NCBI GenBank assembly: GCA_964016875.1
Contig: OZ024736.1
Location: 43,618,707-43,682,706 of the forward strand
Direction of reading: 5' to 3'
DNA: 64,000 nt
From: Fallopia convolvulus
Taxonomy: Eukaryota > Streptophyta > Magnoliopsida > Caryophyllales > Polygonaceae
A program made the translations under genes and the position numbers. Below, one piece after another: positions 1 to 10,940 of the stretch. The notes beneath the pieces were generated by a model that saw only the letters and a list, made by a program, of their open reading frames with translations, was not told the DNA's origin and did no database searches. Numbering within the stretch: the first letter of the stretch is position 1; every line of letters begins with the position of its first letter.

Positions 1-202
1 AATAATGATCGATGATCATGATCATATATATATATATAAATAATAATAATACTCTATGGTATGTATCAGTCTATATATGTACGTATATATACATATATAT
101 ATATATATTGTTTCTTATGGTGAGTATCAGTTTAGTACATAAGACTTACGTACAACCTTTGTAAAATTCTATATGCACCGTACCTACTACGTAGCCGTGC
201 CT

Positions 203-210
203 TATAAATA
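203..210 (+). promoter_or_regulatory. TATA box of the CEP-type peptide gene
   Basis: A TATAAATA motif lies about 130 bases upstream of the start codon of the small secreted peptide gene, a plausible distance for a core promoter with a leader of roughly 100 bases. The flanking DNA upstream is rich in TA dinucleotide runs. Assignment is by motif and position only. Confidence 0.55.
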
Positions 211-341
211 GCTGCGTTTGTATGCATTAATAGAGCCACCTGACCTCCATCCGCTCTTTCTTAACCAGTTAACCCTCCAAAAACAACTTTCGATCCCTTA
301 ACTGAAATTCATTCTTAAGGTTATATATAAATCAGTTCAAA

Positions 342-641
342 ATGAAATCCATGAAAATTTCTGTCCTTGTTCTGGTAATGTTATCACTCTTCCTTCATAT
401 AAATTCTTCTAGAGCCACGGACAACCCTGCATCCAATTATGTGGCTAGTAGTGCTGAGGACATCAAAGAGTTGAAACTCAGAAGCCGGAAGTTGCTTGTT
501 GCAGAAGCCGACAAGGAGGAGAAAGCAGCGCCGCTCAAAAATGAGACGACGGATGCACTGGCTGCGCATCCCGCCGTTTCAGTGGACGGCGCAACCACTC
601 AAGACACTAATCCCGGCAAGAGCCCTGGTGCCGGTCATTAA
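342..641 (+). CDS. Secreted CEP-type signalling peptide precursor
   Basis: Single-exon gene for a 99-residue preproprotein. Residues 1 to about 25 form a signal peptide (basic start, hydrophobic Leu/Val-rich core, small residues before the likely cut). A variable charged middle follows, and the protein ends in TNPGKSPGAGH. That tail matches the hallmark of C-terminally encoded peptides (CEPs; pattern xNPGxSPGxGH), which are secreted, hydroxylated on proline and perceived by leucine-rich receptor kinases to control root growth and nitrogen-demand signalling. The usual Phe-Arg-Pro just before the motif is absent (Thr-Gln-Asp instead), so this is a divergent member. PIP-type peptides share only the SPGxGH end and are a weaker match. 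The first ATG (342) is chosen; a second in-frame ATG lies three codons later. Confidence 0.72.
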   Translation: MKSMKISVLVLVMLSLFLHINSSRATDNPASNYVASSAEDIKELKLRSRKLLVAEADKEEKAAPLKNETTDALAAHPAVSVDGATTQDTNPGKSPGAGH

Positions 642-771
642 TTAATTAATTATGTATTCATAAAACGTTACGGACTTAAATTGGGTTATTAACGACGGGT
701 ACGTGTCACCAAAAGCAAGCAACTCTGAAAGTTCATTTGTAGTTCTATCTTTGCAACTTTTCATTATCGCT

Positions 772-813
772 ATATATATATATATATATATATATGTCTC
801 TCTCTCTCTCTAG
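772..813. repeat. (TA)n(CT)n microsatellite
   Basis: A run of TA dinucleotides passes directly into a CT run in the 3' flank of the CEP gene. Simple sequence; likely length-polymorphic. Confidence 0.85.
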
Positions 814-1282
814 TGGTAAATAATGTGTTAGTGTTAATTAATTTATGTAATTGTACGTCATACATGTGTATTGTGAATTTGTATTCCATGAATAATGTAC
901 ATGAATTTGATTCCTACAAACATAACTTTTAGACTCTGTCATATCATGAATTTGATTCCTACCAAAAAAAAAAGATACGGCCGGTTCGTTATTTCTTCAA
1001 TATATGATCCATCTTTACGTCAACAAAATGTGAATTGGTGGAGTCATACGGATATACTCATATACAAATGGTATGTCCTGGTCTGGTCGTATCTTTTTTT
1101 TTGACAGTGGACTCCTAGCAGCTCCATTCCTTCACTTTAAGTAAGAAAATCAAATATAACTATTCATTTTTTTTATTGGGTTTAGCCAGATAGCAGTTAG
1201 CACAATGGGTTTTTAAATAACGGATGATGTTACTTTTTGGGCTGAAATTTTTTGATAAGCCCATCTAAAAGCCCAAATTCAA

Positions 1283-1288
1283 GGCCCA
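1283..1288 (+). promoter_or_regulatory. Site II (GGCCCA) element upstream of UROS
   Basis: GGCCCA (TGGGCC on the other strand) lies about 400 bases upstream of the UROS reading frame, among further AGCCCA copies at about 1259 and 1270. Such site II motifs bind TCP factors and are common in plant housekeeping promoters. Role inferred from motif and place. Confidence 0.4.
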
Positions 1289-1672
1289 TTTAATTCCTGG
1301 AACTAACGGTCTCATCAACCATCACCCCCTTCCACATTCGTCTGGAAAACATTAATTCACTCCAGGAAACTCACTTTCCTCCAGGTGCTGTTTCTGTGTA
1401 GTTTTCGTGAATTAGGATAAATTTTGGTTCTAAAATTGTCTTTATCTGGTTTGATATACTGTCATCCAGTATTCACTCAATGTTTTTGTACTTGGAATCG
1501 CGTGCTGGTTTTAGTGAATTTGGGTTTGGTAAACAACTTTTTATACACTCAGCAGGTTTTTAGCAACAAAAAAAAAAAAGTGGATGTGGTAGGGTCCACG
1601 GAGCAGATAGATTGAGTGGCGGATCGAACGGTTGAGAACGTTCGGCTGTAATACGGAAGATCAAGAGGAGCA

Positions 1673-4600
1673 GTGCGGCCTCTCAAATCTCAATCGTCAG
1701 CTGAGAGAGAGGGATTGGAATTATGGCGGTTGGCGTCGCTCTCCCTCCTTTTCTGTATCCTTCTCCTCTCAGATTCCGCTCCCGCGTTCTCTTTTCTTCT
1801 ATCTCCATCAAAGCTGCCTCTGCTGGTGCTTTCGACCCCTAAGGTCGTCGTCACCAGAGAGCATGGCAAGAACGGCAGGCTCATCAATGCGCTAGTAAGA
1901 ATCTCAATCTCCGCATATCTTTACTCCCGATCGCACCACTTGCTTCAATTTTTTACTGAAGTTGCTAGTTTGATTTATTGATTGATTTAACTCTGCACAT
2001 TGTAAGCTTCGAATTCTGCAATTGACTTTGAAAGATCAGTCTGCAATTTCACATTAATGTCAGGAACCGAGAAGGAGAGCTGATTTTCTGATTTCTACAG
2101 GCTGAACATGGGATTCAATCCTTAGAGATGCCCCTTATTCGACACGATGACGGTCCCGATTTACCAAAGCTTCCTTCCCTATTAGCTGGTAAGGTGCGAT
2201 TCGTCTTTTCTGAACAACTGTCATATCAATTTGCTGAATTCTTAGTTTCTTCATTTATATGATCAATCGAATGGGTTGAAGTCCTGGTCATAATATTTCT
2301 TTCGACATTTGTTGTTGTATTTATGGACACGATGCTAGTTGATGGATTGAGTATGGGTGTGGGATGTTCGTAATATTGTTCATTCTTCTTGCCCTGGCAG
2401 ACACTAAATTTGACTGGATTATTATTACATCTGCTGAAGCAGCTTCAGTTTTTCTCAATGCTTGGAGGTAAGAATAGTCCCATTAGGTTTTACTATTAAG
2501 CAATGTTGTTGCTTTATTTTCTACTCAAAATGTCTCTAGAAGTTCTGGTATTTTAGCAATAAACATTCACTCTAGCTAGGGACATGTTTTGTTTTCCAGA
2601 ATTTCTTTTGCCTCTCTACCTGCTTCTATATGGAAATAATTGTGTAGGAATGACATGATAATTTTTCTTGCTGTAAATGCCAGCATTAGCCTTGATCTTC
2701 ATCCAATCCTATTCTTATTCTGTCTTTTATTCTCCCTAAAAGGGTAATTGTGTATCTTTCAATTCATGCTCACTTAGTCACGAGAAGCTTTCACCTATAG
2801 AAAACAATGAACTTTTCTAGGTCTGCTGGAAGTCCACCTGTCAAGATTGGTGTAGTTGGAAGCGGAACAGCTAGCATAATTAAGGAAGCAGAGAAGTCAT
2901 CTCAGTCTATTGAAGTTGCCTTTTCCCCATCCAAAGGTATCGTTATGCAATATCCAAGTCACAAGCACATATGTTCATCTCAAGTATATAGTGAAATTAA
3001 AGTAGAAGCTTCTTAAATGATATGAGGTTGTTTATACTGCCCTGTTCACATGTTCATCTCACGTACATTAACAAAACAATGTTTGTCTCAAGCAAGATTT
3101 TTATAGAACAAGCTAACAGCAAAACGATTCAAAATGTGTACTGCTTCTGGCAGTTGTTAATATATTACTTTCAAACTTATTCTACTTTCAAGGTTTAAGA
3201 TGGTTGTTCTAATTTCAGCAATTGGTAAGGTGTTGGCTTTGGAGCTTCCTAAATACAGGGATTCAAAATGCACTGTTTTGTATCCTGCATCAGTGAAAGC
3301 TAGTAATGATATTGGTGAGTATATATTATGGGGAGTAACTTCATCTCTTCTCTCCCGTATCTGTTGTTTTGTTGGTTTATTGGCTTCTGGTTTGATATAA
3401 ACGATCTTTATTCAACATGTGTATTCTTTTGGGTCATTTCTTTTGAAGCATTGCCTAAGACTTCCAATCTCTTCTATTTTTTGGCTGTCCTTGCGACATC
3501 TTCAATTACATTGTCCTATTGCTTCTTGAAATATAGTCTTTGCAATTGTAAAATCATTGCTTTGACATGCCTGCTGATTTCATAATTGTCTCAGCTGAGC
3601 ATGAAAGAGCAAATTATGCTCACTGTGAATTTGTTGGTTCTAGGAGAACTTCATTTTCTTCTAAATACACTGGTAAAAACTAAAAACTAGAAAGATTCTC
3701 AGCATGTCAAACTTGTCTGATTACAGAAGAGGGCCTATCAGGTCGTGGCTTTCAAGTTACTAGGCTGAACACCTATACAACGGTACTTGATTTCTGTCTC
3801 AGCTTGAACTTTCTCTTAATAGAATAGTGTTTGTAAATTACATTATAAAGAAAATTATATTGCTTGGATTTTTTTATATAGTTTTCTAGAGATATAGTCC
3901 ACAATCAGTGTGTAGGTTCAGGTGAGCTCAAAGGCAATGCAAGAGCAACCTGCGTCCATGTGCTTATTAACACTCCTTTTCTATGGTCAATTGTTCTACT
4001 TATTTATCGCATGTTTTGAGGATTCTGGATCTAGAATATGATCACTTACAATGCTGTATTCAAAGTACATTATATGGCTGTGCATGAAAAACATGACATG
4101 CATAGCAACAGCTACACCATTGAGAAAACTAGAGTTAGATTTGAACGACTATTCAAGGGCTGTAAACATGGCGGCCACTTTATCAGCTTTGCTAATTATG
4201 TCATGGATTTACCTAATATCATAGGAAAATATGCATGAAGGAAACAGTGAATTGTTTTAAGTTAAATGAGAAGTTCAAACCCTTGCAGGTACCTGTTCGT
4301 CAGGTGGACCCGTCAATCTTGGATCAAGCTCTATCAGCTCCAGTGATTGCGGTTGCTTCTCCTTCAGCACTGAAGTATGTTTTATTCCAAATTCTCTTTT
4401 GTGTTCTCAATCTTGTTCTTTTTCCTTTTCTTGATTTTTGTCTAAACCTTGCTTCTGTAAGATTTGCATATTGGCTTAATAATGTACTAAAAGGGACACC
4501 CAGTAGCTCTGCTATATGTGCCTTCATTTTCTACAGTTTCATAAACTGGGATTATAGAGTAGCTACAATCTGTAATTTGACCTAGATATGTGTCGAATTA

Positions 4601-4945
4601 ATTGTTTCTTACTGACTTATTAATTTTACTGTCATAGAGCTTGGATTGAGCTAATTCCGAGTTCAAAGGAATGGAATAATTCAGTTGCTTGTATTGGTGA
4701 GACAACTGCCATGGCTGCTAAAAGACTGGGCCTTGAGCATGTTTACTACCCAGAAAACCCTGGAATCGAAGGGTAAGTATGAAACTTTTAGGCATTTCTT
4801 CTCTTGCCATATACATGTCATTAAGCAGCTTCTTAGTGCTTTTAATGATGTTTGACCCTTCCATTTGCAAACTATCTCCACATTTTTCAGGTGGGTTCAT
4901 AGCATTCTTGATGCCCTAAAGGAGCATGATCTATCCAGAGTCTGA
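1673..4945 (+). CDS. UROS: Uroporphyrinogen-III synthase, plastid (HemD), with apparent frameshift in exon 1
   Basis: Cyclises hydroxymethylbilane to uroporphyrinogen III in plastid tetrapyrrole (heme, chlorophyll) synthesis. Exons: up to 1894, 2101-2188, 2401-2467, 2821-2936, 3219-3314, 3727-3782, 4289-4374, 4638-4772, 4891-4945; all junctions are GT-AG and in frame. Family landmarks include PKVVVTRE at the N-terminus, DWIIITSAEA, the IGVVGSGTA stretch, and CIGETTA near the C-terminus. A transit-peptide-like stretch starts at ATG 1723 (Ser/Arg-rich, about 39 residues) but hits a stop at 1840-1842 right after a CCCC run. The catalytic domain continues in the next frame, which is open from ATG 1673 and would encode a different, hydrophobic N-terminus (306 residues). 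Removing one C would give about 289 residues, normal for the family. Either a base error or mutation at 1836-1839, or an unusual start at 1673. Confidence 0.88.
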
Positions 4946-5393
4946 ATAATTGCTGTTCCTGGTGCTTGTTGTATCAAAGTCTTCTGCAAAGTTTTCTACT
5001 AAGGCTGGCTATACATTGGGTGATTTTCTTGTAAGTGTAATTTAGGATAGCTAAAAATGTTCTAATGGATGAGAGTATTTTCAGTTAAAAAATCACTTGA
5101 TTTGCAAAGCAAGTGCTATGTATATTATGTGGTGGTTCATTGCAAAGGAAGTGTTTTTATTTTGTATAGTTGAAGCTCAAATTCGGCCTCCAATCTATTG
5201 AGAATTTAGTACATATGCAGCTCAAAAATGTTGGCTGTTTGAGTCTCTATAAAATTCATTAGCAAAATAGCAAACTACCCTCACTTTGCCTCAATTTTAC
5301 GACAGACATAAATTATAGAGATATCCATTTCTAAGCAACAAACCACCACCCAAGCAAGATGCAATAACAATGTTAAAAATAATAACTTATTTT

Positions 5394-6820
5394 TTAGGTT
5401 TTGACAGGTTTCAACTGCAGAGATCTTGGCTCCAGTTTCAGCTGGAAAACTTCAGCAAATTCCCGTAGTAGGGATTCATGAGCAATGTTGATTAGTGTAA
5501 AATCATCAAACTGTGATAGATTTTCAGGTACAAAACCACCTTTTGCTTGAGTTTGTCCTAGAACTCCCTTGATGCTTCCAACTCTTCGGTCCCGTATGCC
5601 ACAAGGAACAATCTTTTGGAAGGGACTCAAATCCATTGAAACATTTAAAGCTAGTCCGTGGTACGCTATCCATTGGGATACCCGTATTCCAATTGCTGCC
5701 AGTTTCTCATCTCCTGAATGTAGAACAATGCATGAGGGTTAAAGAGAAGCTTATACCTGACACAAAAACACGGCTCTAACAATTGTCACCCAATTTAAAA
5801 ATTGCAGTTTTCTAAAAACCAGTATGGCCTATGCTTTCTACAGATTCTGTTTTAATTTTGAATTAGGATTAAAACTGGAAAAAAGTGGATATTTTAGCAT
5901 GATATATAAATTAGAACTTATCATTTACTTTCAAGCAGATTTGCAGCATATCAGAAATTACAAAATTCAGAAAATCCTTACCAACCCAGACACCAGTTAG
6001 CCCCTCAAGCCTCGAAGCTTCAATAGAAAGCGTTGAAAGAGTGCGAATTACCACCTCCTCAATATTCCTGAGGTACCAATGGAGATCCATCTCATGATTT
6101 CTCAGATTGATAATAGGGTACATTACTAGCTACAACAAGAAAAACAACAAATTTAAAATCTTTCAGCATTGGTATCACTACATTTACTAGCCAGAACAGA
6201 AATGAAATAACAATAAAACAAACATCAGCTACAACATTCAAATGATCAACATGCCAAGGACTGAGAATGAACAGAAGTGGTTCTACCTGTCCTGGTCCAT
6301 GGTAAGTTACTTGACCACCACGCTCTGTCCTAACAATGTCAAAAGGAGCATTGTTGATATCGAAATTCAGGAATTCCTCAGAGCTCCCTGTGCCTAATGT
6401 ATAGACAGGATTGTGTTGGAGAACGATCAAAGTATCGCAACATTCCTCATTCCTCTCAATCAAAGCCTTCTTCTCTCTAAGAATTGCCTTCTGCAGATCC
6501 CATGCCTCTCTATAAGGCACAAGCTCATTGTGCAGATCGATGTACTCACACCTGCTCAATTTTGATTTTACTCAAAAAATTAGTATTTGAATCGTGATTC
6601 CTACTCAGGTACTACGCCCTGAAATAATGATTAGAATAAGAAATTACCGTTTCCAACTGGCGCTTCTCGCCGTTGAAGATGTACAACGGAGGTGTTTGGG
6701 ATCAGAAATTGGACTGGATCTGCAGATAATCCGACGAAGCTCACATCTACTTGCTGAGTTCAACTGATTACGAGATGGATATGCCGGAACTGAATGGGTT
6801 GGAGTTGTCGAAAGGCTCAT
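5394..6820 (-). CDS. LIP2P: Plastidial octanoyltransferase (lipoyl(octanoyl) transferase, LipB family)
   Basis: Moves octanoyl from acyl carrier protein to the lipoyl domain of plastid pyruvate dehydrogenase E2, the first step of protein lipoylation. Exons (minus strand): 6820-6648, 6551-6287, 6129-5982, 5713-5394; sum 906 nt, 301 residues. Residues 1 to about 58 are Ser/Thr/Arg-rich, as for a chloroplast transit peptide. Landmarks: GGQVTYHGPGQ ending at residue 146, the DEKLAAIGI stretch with the catalytic lysine (199), and the PCGI motif with the acyl-accepting cysteine (233). The plastid rather than mitochondrial isoform is inferred from the leader. The ATG at 6820 is the first Met that gives the leader and an exact phase-2 junction to exon 2. 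It converges tail-to-tail with UROS, about 450 bp apart. Confidence 0.9.
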
Positions 6821-8011
6821 CTGTATTCAAATTGAAGTTTGAGCTTGCACCGCAATCTGTTTTGCTGGTTTGCAGTGTTCGACTGAGAAATTCCCCACGC
6901 CACGAAGGGTTTACCTGAATTTAGTAATGTTGCTGTTAGTGGTTATGGGAGAAAGTGCTGTTTTTGGTAGTGGACTAATGATAGAACGGGAGTCATAGAA
7001 GAAGAGAGAGCAATGGAAGGGGGCATTTTTCGCAACTTGTGGCCTTGTGGGAACCGGCTGAAGAAAATCGATTTACAGCTTAACCAGACTTTCAATGAAA
7101 AATTAGGGCAAACTGAGGATTGGTGAACATTTTTCTTACAAGCAAAATGTTTGAATCGGTTTACAACTCGACTGTCAGAATTCTGTTCTGATCTAGTTGG
7201 CGCTTAGTATTACTCAAAAAAAAAAATGTAGCAGTAGATTTGATCAAATCTTGTCGATTATAGGAAGATTCAACGGTTAATCTAGCTAGAGTTTTTCCAA
7301 TCGAGTTGAAAAAATGACTATCGATACATTTGATCAATTCTTGGCTGTTTATAAGAAGATCCAATGGTCAATCTACAAGTTTTTATCCAACTTAAACTTC
7401 AGTAGAAGAGACCGTTGGAATAAGTTGGTTTATAAATCAAGTGTACTTCAATTCCTCACTATTTTCTTCTTGATTTATTAACACCATTGTTTATAAATCA
7501 AGTAGACTTCCAAGTCCATAAAAAACACCTTTATATGCACGGATCTTAGGGTGCATCTGATACTTGGCTAAATGAGAATAGTATGTCAGCATAAGAAGAA
7601 ATCCAAATTAATGAGGTCTTTAGACTAATACTGCACCCACATCCAATATGAAGGAGCCTATCTCTATTTTGAGACATGAGAATGAAGATGCATTACCTAT
7701 CATTATCATATTACCTCAAGTTCATTGACTGAATACTTTAACAAAGAAAATATCTGTTCAGAAACAATATGCATCAAGGGCAAAGACATCCATGATAGGT
7801 GGTTGTATAAGCAAACCGAACCAGTCAGTCAGTATCAGCGGGCAATTCAAGTATCTTACATACGAAGGCCAAAAATGAGCATTGCCTAACAAGACACCCA
7901 AAAATGTTACTCCGTACATTTAGATATCAAAGGGCCTGCTTTAGAAGTGGTTGTGATTGAATAACAAGATTCAATTGATTTGCAATAGCAATTTCAACAA
8001 AGTACTATTAA
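6821..8011. other. Intergenic region between LIP2p and MED18
   Basis: Holds the LIP2p leader and promoter (about 6821-7060) and the 3' flank of MED18 (below 8012). A stretch at about 7160-7510 has related sentences repeated in both orientations (TTGATCAAATCTTG-type and TTTATAAATCAAGT twice), which hints at a decayed repeat. No gene is recognised. Confidence 0.5.
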
Positions 8012-9602
8012 CTATAAAGTAGTTCCTCCACCATCCGACATAAGAGATGCAGCAGCTGCAGCGGCTGTCGGGACAACTCCTGTTGACACTCCTGGCTTTG
8101 ACAAATGCAACAGCCTACACATACCAATGAATTTTAGTTCCAAAGTGATAAAAAAAAAGAGGATATCTCTGAATCTGTTGAATTATTTCTCATGGAAAAC
8201 AAAAATAAACTTATCTAAGCAAAGCCAGAAATTTTAAACCCTTACGGAGCAAGATATTCACAGAAAGACGACATAGAAGCAGCAACTTCAGAATAATTAT
8301 CAGCTGATGCAGGAGCAGTGACTTCAACCAGCTGTATACCAGGAGTAATCGGTTCTGCTTCATCAATTGCATGCAGTTTAAGCATTTTATTGACTGAAGA
8401 GACGGTAACATTAATCTGAGCACCTCTCTGGATATGAAAAGAAAATCCGACACGTAACAACTCATGGTCTAGTCTGTATCCAAGTGCATAAAAGAAGCGA
8501 AGTGCATTCTTGTTCATTTTGCTTTCTGTCACAGGCCTGACCAAAACTGAGATCTGCTCTGCACCAGAACCTCTCATAGGTGTGCCAATATGCCGAACAG
8601 TCCTACATATTGCCAAAAAAACTGGCCTAAGAAGTATAAGTGAATATTGAAAACCAGTACCATGACTAGGTGGAAGCTATTTGTACCAGGTAGGATCAGG
8701 TTGTTCAAGATCACATATAAGTCGAACCTCTGAAGAGACTTGACCTGGAAATAATCAAGATATCACAGTCTAGGGATTATTGCATAGCACAATTTGGAAA
8801 TGACAAATGAGAAATGCTACAAAATAGGCCAACTAAGTGATTCAGCCTCAGAAAAATAACATGTCACTCAACATTAGCTGAAATAGCTAGTCACTGCTCC
8901 TGCATCAGCTAATAATAAAACTGAAGTTGCCGGCTTACCGCTTCTATGTCGTCTTTTTGTGAATATCTTGCTCCCTAAGGATTTTTAACTTTCTAGCTTT
9001 GCTTGGCAAAATTTATAGTTGTTTTCCAAGATAAAATAATTCAACAGGTCCAAATCTATCTTTATCTTTATCACTTGGGAACTAGAATTCATGGGTATAT
9101 GCAGGCTGTTACATTTGCAAATTGCCCCCAAATTTTTTTAGATAAAAATGTTGCACTAATCCAATTTTGAGCAGCCCTTTGTATTAAGACAGTATAAGGT
9201 GATTACCATACATAAAGCGTTTAAGATCATAATCAAGATAGATTTTCAGCACAAATTTTCAGTGCATTAGGAGAATTGTAAATTGTAATTACCTAGGTTA
9301 GGGCTGCTTCTCAAGCATAGTTCATGTATCCTTAATCTCTCCTTGCTAACACCACAAAGGCCCTGAAGTAAAATCTCAAGCGCCTCAACATGCTGCAGAT
9401 GGTAAACATCATTTTAACTTGACATTCTATGAAAATTAGAAGGATTAACAAAGCAAACACTCATTTGTCAAAAGAGCTTCCGTCAAATATGCACATGTAC
9501 AGAGTCTCAAGAATGTACAAGAGCAGTAATTCAACTTAGACTAGGCAATGGCATTTCCAAACTCACCTGTGTCTCTATAATTCCTTGAACCACACACTCC
9601 AT
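8012..9602 (-). CDS. MED18: Mediator complex subunit 18
   Basis: Head-module subunit of Mediator, bridging transcription factors and RNA polymerase II in the nucleus; in Arabidopsis it affects flowering, disease resistance and transcription termination. Exons: 9602-9567, 9392-9293, 8744-8687, 8602-8246, 8114-8012; sum 654 nt, 217 residues, essentially the Arabidopsis length. It starts MECVVQGIIETQH, has the SSEVRLICDLEQPDPTW block and the central GAEQISVLVR and FFYALGYRLDHELL blocks, and ends with an alanine run and SDGGGTTL. All junctions are GT-AG in frame. Odd feature: intron 2 carries an inverted copy of the end of exon 4 plus the start of intron 4 (see findings). A dispersed repeat begins about 60-160 bp upstream of the ATG, so the leader is probably split or its promoter altered. 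Confidence 0.93.
8175..8321. repeat. Inverted repeat arm A (3' part of MED18 exon 4 plus intron 4)
   Basis: This stretch contains the last 76 bases of MED18 exon 4, its donor site and about 70 bases of intron 4. Its reverse complement recurs at 8891-9048 with scattered mismatches and small gaps. By eye, long blocks such as TCTATGTCGTCTTT and TGAATATCTTGCTCC are identical. Confidence 0.88.
8891..9048. repeat. Inverted repeat arm B inside MED18 intron 2
   Basis: Inverted partial copy of arm A lying in intron 2 (8745-9292). The copied exon boundary reads CTCC-CTAAGG where the true donor is CTCC-GTAAGG, so the copy cannot be used as a donor in its own orientation. The coding part has substitutions and an extra insert relative to exon 4, as expected for a neutral copy. 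Confidence 0.88.
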
Positions 9603-9662
9603 GTAAATGCAGGCCTATGAAACTTAGTCAGATGAAGTCCTGCCAAATTCTCTTATCAGAAA

Positions 9663-10060
9663 CATGATCCAGTGGCGGAGGCAAATAGGGGCGCAGCCGC
9701 CCCCACCGGCGGCCGGGAATTCTCAGCCAGGCGCCAGCGGCAAAAAACAAGTGAAAATTTGGATCTTTCTCAATTGAGAAATATGAACCACGGTTGACAA
9801 AAACTCAAAAAGACATTAGTAAACAACATTCAATTGAGAACGGCAAGTTCAAACCGATCAATTCTGGAGACGAAATTGTAGACTTTGACGAGGCAGAGAA
9901 GATATGCCGGCGGTGAAGAATTCGAATTGTTTCTCCTGAGTCCGTTGTTCCGTCCAGATTCTCTCTGTGTTCCTTCCTAGGTCAGTTTATCAGTTGAATG
10001 AACTTGGGGCTGTTCCTTCATAGACAGGTCCGCTAGGCGCTAGGGGTGATTTCATTTTTT
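9663..10060. repeat. Dispersed repeat element upstream of MED18 (module copy A)
   Basis: Starts with a GTGGCGGAGG-type stretch often seen at plant transposon fragments, then a segment (9759-9981) closely matching 22602-22813: GGATCTTTCTCAATT, AAACCGATCAATT, GACTTTGACGAGGC, AGAAGATATG. It is followed by a stretch (about 9984-10014) matching 55058-55090. Since it lies just upstream of the MED18 start, it sits in the leader, a leader intron or the promoter of that gene. Confidence 0.7.
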
Positions 10061-10294
10061 TTTTAATAGTTAAAAATTAGGCAAATTGGGTCTCTAGGAC
10101 ATTCTTATGGATGAGGGTCAGGACCCTTTCATGGCTAAGAATAAGAATCTAATTGATACTACAATCGTGATGTAGCTTAGCAATCAAATCAGCCACAGAA
10201 TTGCACTTTCGAAGGGACTGGATCGACTTTCTTTAAGCGCATTGATTACAATTATACTATCACCTTCAATACTCTTTGTCATGTAGATTAATTA

Positions 10295-10940
10295 CTAGTC
10301 TTAATTCCCGTGCCCTGCACGGGGTTTTAAAAAACTATAGAATTATTATTTTAAATTTTGATTAAATTGATATAGGTAAAGATATATTTTAAGACTATAC
10401 ATATTTAGAAAAATATGAGCACAAAATATAAACCTAGCATATGCATTCTATCTAAAAATAAAATAAATTTCCTAATATTTGTATAATATATAGCAGAAAA
10501 ATATCTTAATAATCTTCCTATTTTTCATATCTAAAAATAAAAGATTATTTTTTAAATTAATGGTTATTTTGTCAAAGATTAGTTTTTAAAAAAAGGGTGA
10601 TGTGGTCCAATCTAAAATTGACATGTGTCGTTTAATAATTTTTTTAACCTCCGTTTTAGGTTATAGTTATGATTATAGTAATTTTGACAATTGTTAAGAA
10701 ATTAATAAAACTTTCATCCTATAAAATAAATTATTTAATAAAAACTTATCAAGTATAGCAATTTTAATTTGTAAAAATATTTGTAGAAAGTTCATTTACC
10801 ATTATTAAAACAATAATTTTATTTATTATTTTACTATTATTCAAGCAATAAAAATAATATAACATAAAATCTACTAGATAAGTTTTAATTATATAATATT
10901 TATACTAATATTTTATGGGGCTCATGTTTTAGATTTATCT
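10295..10940 (-). mobile_element. Possible Helitron 3' terminus with AT-rich body
   Basis: On the minus strand the sequence has a perfect short hairpin (CCCGTGC, 3-base loop, GCACGGG) followed about 8 bases later by CTAG and then T. That is the layout of a Helitron 3' end (hairpin, CTRR, insertion before T). The adjoining 600 bases (10320-10940) are extremely AT-rich and non-coding. No 5' TC terminus was identified, so the upper boundary is a guess. Confidence 0.35.

Larger units (their letters stand above)
642..1672. other. Intergenic region with TA/CT microsatellite
   Basis: No gene is recognised. It holds the 3' flank of the CEP gene, a compound microsatellite of TA repeats followed by CT repeats at about 772-813, a short direct repeat of a Met-Asn-Leu-Ile-Pro-Thr-coding stretch near 898-965, and the promoter side of the uroporphyrinogen synthase gene from about 1250 onward. 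Short open frames here look random. Confidence 0.6.
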
